7,029 nt of DNA from Eudoraea sp. (GTDB taxonomy: Bacteria; Bacteroidota; Bacteroidia; Flavobacteriales; Flavobacteriaceae), in the NCBI GenBank assembly GCA_024642325.1, contig JAHEBI010000128.1:1-7029 (forward strand), given 5' to 3'. Made by a program: the position numbers and the translations under genes. Under the pieces are notes generated by a model. The model was not told where the DNA came from, did not search any database, and was given only the letters and a program-made list of their open reading frames with translations. Positions 1 through 6,143 of this stretch are shown piece by piece (position 1 is the stretch's first letter; each line of letters starts with the position of its first letter).

Positions 1-814
1 CTTCTGGAATAGTTATGAAATCACAAACGCTAAATTCATCACCTGTAGATATAAGCTCTACTCTTTTGCTGTAGATATTTCCATTTACAGAAATGATATT
101 GGCATTATCCTCTATAACACCCATATTAGGGCCAAGAAACTGAAAATAAATAACTTTTTCTTCGTTTCTGTCATTCGGATTTCCAATAATAGTAACACAT
201 CCCCTAAGTTTTTCAATAGTGGATGCTTTAGTGGTCTTAATAGGTTTACCGCTGCGAAGTCTGAAACCACTCCCTTCTGAGTTTTGCATCTTCAAATAGC
301 TCTTAATCCGCAATTCTTTGCTAAGCTCCTTATTTTTCTCACGTAACAAAGCTTCCGTCTCAGCAAGTGAGCTACTTTTACCCCTTAATTCCTCGATCAT
401 TTTACGAGTTTCCTCATATTTATCAGAGAGCAGCATATTATTATACTTCAGGAAATTGTTTTTAAGTATAAGACTATCGTGTTTTACTTCCAATTCGCGG
501 AGCTCTTTCTTGTATTCCTTCAATTTGGCCACGGTAAAGTTGAGCCTGCCTACAGAATCCAATAATTGTTGTACCCGGTATCTGGAATCCTGTAATTCTA
601 TTTCATTTACTTCATTAAGTGCAGAAAGGCGATCTACTTCAGTTTTCATAAGGGTCAAATCCTTTACCAGCAAGCCTTTTTCATTTTCAAGGAAGTTTAT
701 TTGTGTTCTGGATTGGGCATAACTATAGTAGAAAGCTATTAATATACCAATAATGACGGCAACTAATGCAGCAAGTATTATTTTATAGTTAAATTTATTA
801 TCTTGAAAATCCAT
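1..814 (-). CDS. Membrane-anchored coiled-coil protein, C-terminus beyond window
   Basis: This is an open frame of 271 codons read on the minus strand from ATG at 814 to the window edge without a stop, so the C-terminus is missing. Residues 1-11 are polar and basic, residues 12-29 form one hydrophobic segment (IILAALVAVIIGILIAF), and residues 38-170 are rich in Glu, Lys and Leu with heptad-like spacing, as in a long coiled coil. From about residue 185 the character changes to a beta-rich globular domain containing KLRGCVTIIGN and YFQFLGPNM. The likely topology is a single N-terminal membrane anchor with the coiled coil and globular domain in the periplasm. I recognise this layout from flavobacterial proteins that databases sometimes label as ParA-like chromosome partitioning proteins. 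No Walker ATPase motif is visible in the part seen, so that label is not supported. Function is unknown. The gene diverges from the ComF gene with 41 bp between starts. Confidence 0.85.
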   Translation of the reverse strand, partial: MDFQDNKFNYKIILAALVAVIIGILIAFYYSYAQSRTQINFLENEKGLLVKDLTLMKTEVDRLSALNEVNEIELQDSRYRVQQLLDSVGRLNFTVAKLKEYKKELRELEVKHDSLILKNNFLKYNNMLLSDKYEETRKMIEELRGKSSSLAETEALLREKNKELSKELRIKSYLKMQNSEGSGFRLRSGKPIKTTKASTIEKLRGCVTIIGNPNDRNEEKVIYFQFLGPNMGVIEDNANIISVNGNIYSKRVELISTGDEFSVCDFITIPE

Positions 815-855
815 TCAGACAGGTTAAGCAAACTAAGATTAGGTTTATTTAAGAT

Positions 856-1560
856 TTGTACTTTTCCAAGCTATCAAATATAATAAATGATATCAACAAG
901 GTACTTGTACCAAAGTTGTGTTTTGGATGTAATGCTCAATTATATCGAGGAGAGCAGCTATTGTGTACACTTTGTCGGAATCAAATACCACTTACCGAAT
1001 ACGATTTTATCGAGGAAAACGCAGTGGATAAAATATTCTATGGCCGAATTGACATTAAAAAGGCCTCTGCCTTCCTTTTTTATGCGGATCAAGGGATTGT
1101 TAAAAATTTAATTCACTTTTTAAAATATAAAAATCAGCCTCAAATAGGACAATTTTTAGGTGACTGGTATGGCCAAATACTAAAAGAAAGTAACGCGCTG
1201 GATTATGTTAATATTGTAATCCCCGTTCCCTTACATAAAAAAAGGCTTAAGAAAAGGGGATATAATCAAGTATCCGGTTTTGCACAAAGAATTGCATACC
1301 ATCTAAATGCCAGTTATGTGGACAACCTTCTCGTAAAAACGGCTAACACACGTACACAGACCAAAAAAACCCGGTTTTATCGCTGGAGGGGTATGCCAGA
1401 TCTTTATCAATTAACCAACCCTGAATTTCTAAGTAACAAAAATGTACTTTTGATTGATGATGTAATTACAACCGGTGCTACTATAGAAGCCTGTGCAAGG
1501 GCTATAAAAAAGGCGCAAAATGCTACTATTTCTGTTGCTACAATAGCAGTTGTTCCTTAA
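856..1560 (+). CDS. comF: ComF family amidophosphoribosyltransferase-like protein
   Basis: The 234-residue product has the standard ComF layout and about the usual length. An N-terminal zinc-ribbon-like Cys pair set (C22, C25, C37, C40 in CFGC and CTLC) is followed by a type I phosphoribosyltransferase fold. The conserved IPVPLHKKRLKKRGYNQ lies at about 122-138, and the PRPP-binding loop LLIDDVITTGAT is at 198-209. In naturally transformable bacteria ComF is a cytosolic protein needed for handling incoming single-stranded DNA; in most other bacteria the role of the homologue is not settled, and nothing else here points to competence. The start is TTG at 856. An in-frame TAA lies at 850-852, and no in-frame ATG or GTG occurs before the first Cys pair, so TTG is the only common start that keeps the zinc site. 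No strong Shine-Dalgarno sequence is seen. The Ig-like lipoprotein gene follows in the same direction after 49 bp. Confidence 0.9.
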   Translation: MYFSKLSNIINDINKVLVPKLCFGCNAQLYRGEQLLCTLCRNQIPLTEYDFIEENAVDKIFYGRIDIKKASAFLFYADQGIVKNLIHFLKYKNQPQIGQFLGDWYGQILKESNALDYVNIVIPVPLHKKRLKKRGYNQVSGFAQRIAYHLNASYVDNLLVKTANTRTQTKKTRFYRWRGMPDLYQLTNPEFLSNKNVLLIDDVITTGATIEACARAIKKAQNATISVATIAVVP

Positions 1561-1584
1561 TTTCACTATTCTTTAAATTAATTG

Positions 1585-1593
1585 TTTCTTTGC
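1585..1593 (+). promoter_or_regulatory. Weak -7-like promoter element before Ig-like lipoprotein gene
   Basis: TTTCTTTGC lies 17 bp upstream of the ATG at 1610 and agrees with the Bacteroidota -7 consensus TAnnTTTG at five of six fixed positions. No convincing TTG-type -33 element is present at the expected distance. If real, it would let the lipoprotein gene be transcribed apart from the ComF gene, with a very short leader. The call is weak, and read-through from ComF is equally likely. Confidence 0.25.
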
Positions 1594-1609
1594 CTAATAG
1601 AAAAATCAA

Positions 1610-3229
1610 ATGGCCCGATTACAGCGTATTTTATCCTTTTTTTTTCTAATTACAGTTGTACTTGCCATTGTTCAATGTGCCAGGAGAGGAAGTCCATCTG
1701 GCGGACCTAAAGACACTACACCCCCTGTTTTAATAAAAACAGAACCCGAAAACCTGACTACTGAATTCAAGGCTGAAAAAATCAGGCTGTATTTTGATGA
1801 ATATATTAAATTGGAGGATGTTCAGAACCAGCTTATCGTATCGCCCCCTTTAAAATACAAACCTCAGGTTTCTCCTCAGGGAGGGGCCAGTAAGTTTGTA
1901 GAAATCATTTTAAAAGACACTTTGTTAGAAAATACTACCTACACCTTGAACTTTGGACAAAGTATCGTGGATAATAATGAAGGAAATCCGAACAGCTTTT
2001 TAACCTATGTTTTTTCGACCGGAACATACATTGATTCACTTATGGTTACCGGAGTTGTTAAAGATGCTTTTAATAAAAAGGCAGACGAATTCATCAGCGT
2101 AATGCTATATGAAATAGACTCTGCCTATAACGATTCTACCATCTATAAAAAACCCCCTAATTATATTACTAACACGCTTGACAGTACCATTATCTTTCAA
2201 TTGAAGTATCTAAAAGAGGGTAAATATGCCATCTTTGCAATCAAAGATGAAGCTAAAAACAATACATTCAATCAGAATACGGATAAAATAGCCTTCATTC
2301 AAGACACCGTTACTCTACCAACAGACACGGTTTATCTTCTTACTCTTTTTAAAGAGATCCCCAACTACCGTTTACAAAAACCAAATTATGCAGCCGCAAA
2401 TAAAATTATTTTCGGATATGCAGGCGGAGATGAACAATTGCGCATTGAAGCCTTGACAGAAATTCCGGATACTATCAGGACACTTGTTATCAAAGAGCCT
2501 GAAAAAGATACACTTAACTATTGGTTCACCCCCTTTGAAATAGATTCGATTAATTTTAAAGTAACAAATGAGAACCTGGCAAAAATTGATACGTTTACGG
2601 TAAAAACGAGAAACCTGGCTGCAGATTCTTTGATGCTAAGTCCCAGTCACCGGAATGCCATAAACTTTGCCGATGAATTCTACATCACCTCCAGTATCCC
2701 TATTGTTGCCATAGATACAAGTTTGATCAGTTTTTTTAACAAGGATACATTAGCGGTTGAGTTCAAAGCCCAATTGGACACCACAAAAAACCGGATAGCC
2801 CTGGATTTTGATAAACAGCCTGATGAGACCTATTTTATAAATTTGTTTCCAAATAGTATTACTGACTTTTTTGGTGAAACGAACGATACTATCAACTATA
2901 GACTATCTACTGGCGGGTATGCAGATTTTGGCAATTTGAGCTTAAAGTTAGCAGGTGAAATAGCCTATCCCCTGATTGTACAATTAACAAGTGAAAAAGG
3001 TGTGACCTATAGGGAAATTTATGCGTCTGAACCAATAGACCTTGACTTTAGTACACTTGAGCCGGGAAACTATCTTATCCGGATTATTTTTGATGAAAAT
3101 GCAAACGGCAAATGGGATACGGGTAATTATTTAAAGAAGATTCAACCGGAAAAAGTGATCTACTACCCCGGTGTAATTGAAATGAGAGCCAATTGGGAAA
3201 AAATTGAAACGTTTAATGTTTTAGACTAA
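1610..3229 (+). CDS. Ig-like (Big_5-type) domain lipoprotein
   Basis: The 539-residue product starts with a basic N-terminus and a hydrophobic segment ending in AIVQC, giving a lipobox with C23 as the lipidated residue; it is therefore predicted to be exported and anchored to a membrane. The mature N-terminus is GSPSGGPKDTTPPVL, followed at about 38-138 by an SbsA/Big_5-like Ig domain (EKIRLYFDEYIKL, then TYTLNFGQSIVDNNEG and TYVFSTG). The middle part, about 140-480, is beta-rich and not assigned to a named domain. Near the C-terminus FDENANGKWDTG (494-505) has the D-x-N-x-N-G-x-x-D spacing of a calcium-binding loop. Genes of this type are common in Bacteroidota and usually named Ig-like domain-containing protein; the role is unknown, plausibly structural at the cell envelope. 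The residues after C23 are not acidic, so surface export is not indicated. It follows ComF by 49 bp and overlaps the opposing amidase gene by 17 bp at its 3' end. Confidence 0.88.
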   Translation: MARLQRILSFFFLITVVLAIVQCARRGSPSGGPKDTTPPVLIKTEPENLTTEFKAEKIRLYFDEYIKLEDVQNQLIVSPPLKYKPQVSPQGGASKFVEIILKDTLLENTTYTLNFGQSIVDNNEGNPNSFLTYVFSTGTYIDSLMVTGVVKDAFNKKADEFISVMLYEIDSAYNDSTIYKKPPNYITNTLDSTIIFQLKYLKEGKYAIFAIKDEAKNNTFNQNTDKIAFIQDTVTLPTDTVYLLTLFKEIPNYRLQKPNYAAANKIIFGYAGGDEQLRIEALTEIPDTIRTLVIKEPEKDTLNYWFTPFEIDSINFKVTNENLAKIDTFTVKTRNLAADSLMLSPSHRNAINFADEFYITSSIPIVAIDTSLISFFNKDTLAVEFKAQLDTTKNRIALDFDKQPDETYFINLFPNSITDFFGETNDTINYRLSTGGYADFGNLSLKLAGEIAYPLIVQLTSEKGVTYREIYASEPIDLDFSTLEPGNYLIRIIFDENANGKWDTGNYLKKIQPEKVIYYPGVIEMRANWEKIETFNVLD

Positions 3230-3989
3230 AATCATCCCGGTCCTCTAAAAATTTAAACCGCATCCTTAAACTATTTTGATGCTCCAGACTTAAAGTAGCG
3301 TAAAGTATCTCATCCTTTTTAGAGAAAACAATCTGACTCCCCAGAGGGTCATATATGGCTGAATGTCCCGGATATCTATGCGCATTAGGATCCTCGCCCA
3401 ATCTATTAACCCCAATGCAATAACTCATGTTTTCTATGGCCCTGGCTTTTAGCAAAGTATCCCAGGCTTCAATTCTGGGTTCAGGCCAATTGGCCACAAA
3501 AAGTAACACATCATAATCTCCTTTATATCTCGCCCACACAGGAAATCTGAGGTCATAACAGATAAAAGGGCAAATCCTGAATCCTTTGTAAGAAAAGACC
3601 AGTCTCTCTATACCGGCCTCATATACTTCATTTTCACCCGCAAACGTAAAGGTATGTTTCTTATCATAGCTTTTACTGCTTCCATCGGGATGTATAAAAA
3701 AAAGTCGGTTCGCAAATTTATTCTTTTCCTTAAATGCTATACTCCCCACCACCGCCATGTTTTTTTGCCTGGCAGTTTCCTTCATCCATTTCACGGTATT
3801 AACTCCTTCTTCACTATTTATTCTATCGGGATTCATGGTAAATCCGGTGGTGAACATTTCCGGTAAGATAATCATATCCGTATCGCGGTGGATCTTGCTT
3901 AACCTATCGGAAAACATATTTCTGTTCGCCAGTGGATCTTCCCAAACCAATGCGGTTTGTATCAGCGCTACTTTAAGTACATTTCGCAT
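3213..3989 (-). CDS. Nitrilase-superfamily amidohydrolase, YafV/omega-amidase type
   Basis: The 258-residue product is a full-length carbon-nitrogen hydrolase. The catalytic triad is visible: Glu44 in ILPEMF, Lys110 in YDKKHTF and Cys144 in ICYDLRFPVW. A further conserved Glu follows in AGENEVYEAG (about 117-126), and LLFVANWPEPR and KARAIENMSYCIGVNR match the family's core strands. The motifs resemble E. coli YafV, an omega-amidase that hydrolyses alpha-ketoglutaramate or alpha-ketosuccinamate to the keto acid and ammonia, clearing the product of glutamine transaminases such as the methionine aminotransferase. Substrate is inferred from family resemblance; no transaminase gene is within the window. 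There is no signal peptide, so it acts in the cytosol. The ATG at 3989 has an AAGGA-like sequence directly upstream, and only 8 bp separate it from the ankyrin gene, so the two are very probably cotranscribed. Its 3' end overlaps the opposing Ig-like lipoprotein gene. Confidence 0.92.
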   Translation of the reverse strand: MRNVLKVALIQTALVWEDPLANRNMFSDRLSKIHRDTDMIILPEMFTTGFTMNPDRINSEEGVNTVKWMKETARQKNMAVVGSIAFKEKNKFANRLFFIHPDGSSKSYDKKHTFTFAGENEVYEAGIERLVFSYKGFRICPFICYDLRFPVWARYKGDYDVLLFVANWPEPRIEAWDTLLKARAIENMSYCIGVNRLGEDPNAHRYPGHSAIYDPLGSQIVFSKKDEILYATLSLEHQNSLRMRFKFLEDRDDFSLKH

Positions 3990-3997
3990 AATCCTTG

Positions 3998-4483
3998 CTA
4001 ATTTTCTATTTTATCCAAAAGATCCATAATCCCATGTAGCCCTTGCGTTTTAGCATGGTCCAGGGCAGTATTTCCCTTTGCATCTTTCAATCTGGCATCC
4101 GACCCGTATTCCAATAAAAGTTTTACCAATCCCTCCCGGTTAAAAGTTGCTGAATAAATCAAAGGCGTTGCTCCCATCTCATTACTCAAATTTACATTGG
4201 CTCCTCTCTTTACTAAATCAGTAACTATTTCTGTGTAGCCTTTAAAACAACTCCCCATAAGTGCGGTATTGCCGGAAGCGTCCACAGCATCAATTTCGGC
4301 TCCATGATCCAGGAGGTAATTCGCCAAATCCCTGTGATTGTAATAGGTTGCAAGAATTAAGGGGGTAAATCCTCTTTGGTCAGGAGAATTTATGAGCTCG
4401 GGTAATTCCGTTACCATTTCCTCAATGGCTTTAATATTGCCAGTCCGTATTTCGTTAAAAAAAGTAGCTATTTTGTCTTCCAT
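3998..4483 (-). CDS. Small ankyrin-repeat protein
   Basis: The 161-residue product is almost entirely ankyrin repeats. A degenerate N-terminal capping repeat covers about 3-34 (IATFFNEIRTGNIKAIEEMV). Three clear repeats follow at about 37-68 (RGFTPLILATYYN), 70-101 (GNTALMGSCFKG) and 103-134 (GATPLIYSATFNREG), and a shorter C-terminal capping repeat begins at 136 (KGNTALDHAKTQG). No signal peptide, membrane segment or catalytic motif is present, so it is predicted to be a cytosolic protein-binding module. Its partner is unknown. It is the first gene of a pair with the downstream omega-amidase (8-bp gap), which makes a role alongside that enzyme possible but unproven. The ATG at 4483 gives a natural start to the capping repeat. 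A hairpin plus T-tract ends only 15 nt before the start codon, so expression may be insulated from, or attenuated relative to, the DUF5689 gene upstream. Confidence 0.9.
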   Translation of the reverse strand: MEDKIATFFNEIRTGNIKAIEEMVTELPELINSPDQRGFTPLILATYYNHRDLANYLLDHGAEIDAVDASGNTALMGSCFKGYTEIVTDLVKRGANVNLSNEMGATPLIYSATFNREGLVKLLLEYGSDARLKDAKGNTALDHAKTQGLHGIMDLLDKIEN

Positions 4484-4498
4484 AAGAAATAAATGTAT

Positions 4499-4528
4499 AA
4501 AAAAATGGTGAACAATAGGGTGTTCGCC
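4499..4528 (-). terminator. Probable intrinsic terminator or attenuator upstream of ankyrin gene
   Basis: On the minus strand GGCGAACA (4528-4521) pairs with TGTTCACC (4514-4507) across a 6-nt loop, with one C/A mismatch, and is followed by A and then seven T (4505-4499). This is the shape of a rho-independent terminator for transcription coming from the DUF5689 gene, about 200 nt past its stop codon. The stem is imperfect and modest. It ends 15 nt before the ankyrin ATG, so it could instead act as an attenuator or as leader structure on a transcript that reads into the ankyrin gene. Confidence 0.5.
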
Positions 4529-4534
4529 CCATCT

Positions 4535-4564
4535 GAAACTTCAAGAATCAAATACTTGAGTTTC
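4535..4564. repeat. Inverted repeat, 10-bp stem with one bulge
   Basis: GAAACTTCAAG (4535-4545) is complementary to CTTGAGTTTC (4555-4564) across a 9-nt AT-rich loop, with one unpaired T in the left arm. No T-run follows it on either strand, so it is not a textbook terminator by itself. On the minus strand it lies just upstream of the terminator-like hairpin at 4499-4528, so it may stabilise an mRNA 3' end, serve as a tandem termination structure, or be a protein-binding palindrome. Confidence 0.45.
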
Positions 4565-4729
4565 CTTAAGGTTATAAGGTTTGTTTTTATCAAAGTGCTT
4601 CCAATAATCCTATGGCTCAGGTATGAGTGCAAATAAAAACTATTCCAATGTACTAAATGAACTTCTCACACCCAAGGCATTCCCAGTTCTTTGGATTGTC
4701 CTGCAAGAATTTGCATCAAGTGCAAAAAA

Positions 4730-6109
4730 TTAACGGATACCCGGTGAGTAATCTTCGGGGGCATTCTGTGGTGCATTTAAAGTTTCTGAACCTCCTGTAT
4801 CGTTATATATGGTCCATTCACTAAATGTAAAGACAGCATTCCCTCTAACAACATTTGAATTCCTTACGGCTTTTCCGTCCTCAAATTCGTGATCTGTTCC
4901 GGAACCGTCCTCCCCTATACGTCCAAAGATATCAATTACGGTTCCAAAGGGATCTACCAGCACTAAATTGTCATCCCCATTAGAATCCGCGGGGCTGTTG
5001 GTCCCTGCTTCAACATCAGGGGGAAATCCATATACGTTCTCAAATTCAATCGCATTAGGTGAGAAGGTTAAAGTACTTTCTGAATCCATTATTAAACCGG
5101 AAAGATCAATTTCGGATCCTGATGTGACATTTGCATTGGTATACCTTTTTAAACTCCAGCCGGTTAGTTCAATTTGATTGTCACCTGAGTTGTAAAGCTC
5201 AATATATCTGGCAGCGGAATTATTGTTGGGATCTGCTATCTCGGATATGAACAATTGGTCGGATGTCAAAATATTTGCTATTCCTGCACATCTTTCATTT
5301 TCCAAATCCATATCATTCAAATTGCGAATGATTAATTGATAATCATTATTTTCCTTAAAGAGAACCGCGGTTACAAATCCATTTCCCGAAGGTAAAATAG
5401 TATCCTGAAAATCAGAATATCCACTATTTACTAATTCTATTAAACCACCATTACAATTTGTAAGATTTCTTATGGTCTCTTCCTTTGGATTAGCGAAAGG
5501 TAGGTTTAGTTCCTCTTCTATTACCTCCAGACCAGTTAATTGTATTAAAGTGCTTACCAAATTGTCATTAAGCCCGGTAATGGTTGTAATTTTAGGTACT
5601 ATATTTCGAACAGGATCACATGAAAGAAACAGGTGTTCCCTTAACGAAAGGGTCGGGAGTCTGCCAACACTATAATTCCCAAAAGATGGAAAAACGCCCC
5701 CAAGCTTATATACTTCTTTACTTCTCCCAAGGAATAGTCCTTTCAGTTTTATAAAGATCTTACTTCCCAATTCATAGAATAAGTAAGAATCTCTAAGGTC
5801 AATTTCTATTTGAAAACCTTCTGTGGGGTTTATGGGGTCATCCTGAATATGAAGTGTGCTAAAAAAGTTACCGGCCTGATCTGAGGATACTATATAACCT
5901 TCAATTACTAAATCTTCCTGTATCTGAATTACTTCACCTGCAAATATATTTTTAACCTCCTTAAAAGTAATGTTAGCCATCAATTGACTATCACACGAAT
6001 TTTCCGGGATTTTAAAATCCTGATCCTTTACACAAGAGCATATGAGCAAAATATAAAAGCATCTAAGGATAGCGCCTGACTTAAGACTGTTCATATGTTT
6101 TTTTATCAT
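4730..6109 (-). CDS. DUF5689 and lamin-tail-domain lipoprotein
   Basis: The 459-residue product has a signal peptide with basic residues at 3-16 and a hydrophobic segment ending ILLICSC; C26 fits best as the lipidated Cys, and the following VKDQDF is partly acidic, as in many surface-exposed Bacteroidota lipoproteins. Residues about 45-270 match the DUF5689 family as I know it, with an OB-fold-like start (EGYIVSSDQAGNFF, then TLHIQDD) and Cys at 39, 164, 219 and 274 that could pair. Residues about 285-440 form a lamin tail domain: LFISEIADPNNN, RYIELYNSG, ELTGWSLKRY and NLVLVDPFGTVIDIFG. LTDs are frequent in secreted bacterial proteins, including extracellular nucleases, but no catalytic motif is seen here, so binding is more likely than catalysis. 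It starts 34 bp after the TonB-dependent receptor stop and is very probably cotranscribed with it. A second in-frame ATG at codon 6 is an alternative start and also retains the signal peptide. Confidence 0.88.
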   Translation of the reverse strand: MIKKHMNSLKSGAILRCFYILLICSCVKDQDFKIPENSCDSQLMANITFKEVKNIFAGEVIQIQEDLVIEGYIVSSDQAGNFFSTLHIQDDPINPTEGFQIEIDLRDSYLFYELGSKIFIKLKGLFLGRSKEVYKLGGVFPSFGNYSVGRLPTLSLREHLFLSCDPVRNIVPKITTITGLNDNLVSTLIQLTGLEVIEEELNLPFANPKEETIRNLTNCNGGLIELVNSGYSDFQDTILPSGNGFVTAVLFKENNDYQLIIRNLNDMDLENERCAGIANILTSDQLFISEIADPNNNSAARYIELYNSGDNQIELTGWSLKRYTNANVTSGSEIDLSGLIMDSESTLTFSPNAIEFENVYGFPPDVEAGTNSPADSNGDDNLVLVDPFGTVIDIFGRIGEDGSGTDHEFEDGKAVRNSNVVRGNAVFTFSEWTIYNDTGGSETLNAPQNAPEDYSPGIR

Positions 6110-6143
6110 AATTTATATTGAGTTAATTACATTCCATTTTAGC

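Larger units (their letters stand above)
4484..4729. other. Intergenic region with several inverted repeats
   Basis: This 246-bp stretch separates the DUF5689 lipoprotein gene from the ankyrin gene, both on the minus strand. I found no convincing coding frame or RNA gene in it. It holds three inverted repeats: a small one at 4710-4726 (TTTGCA/TGCAAA, 5-nt loop) just after the DUF5689 stop, a longer one at 4535-4564, and a terminator-like one at 4499-4528. No sequence matching the Bacteroidota promoter pattern TTG...TAnnTTTG was found on the minus strand by eye, although the ankyrin gene would be expected to need a promoter here. Confidence 0.6.

Noticed and set aside
318..722. Plus-strand open frame of 134 codons
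   Set aside because: It is antisense to the coiled-coil gene; its Ser- and Leu-rich translation is what the reverse of a Glu/Lys-rich coiled coil gives, and the minus-strand frame is far more protein-like.
875..882. TATATTTG on the minus strand, matching the Bacteroidota -7 element, 60 bp upstream of the coiled-coil gene
   Set aside because: The match to TAnnTTTG is perfect, but no TTG-type -33 element stands at the expected distance, and it lies inside the ComF coding sequence; too weak to annotate in AT-rich DNA.
3654..4029. Two plus-strand open frames opposite the amidase gene
   Set aside because: The opposite strand encodes a nitrilase-superfamily enzyme with an intact catalytic triad, so these are shadows.
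4710..4726. Small inverted repeat TTTGCA/TGCAAA after the DUF5689 stop
   Set aside because: A 6-bp AT-rich stem, with the T-run before and not after it on the transcribed strand, does not make a terminator.
4968..5675. Plus-strand open frames opposite the DUF5689 gene
   Set aside because: They are short, without recognisable motifs, and antisense to a well-supported lipoprotein gene.
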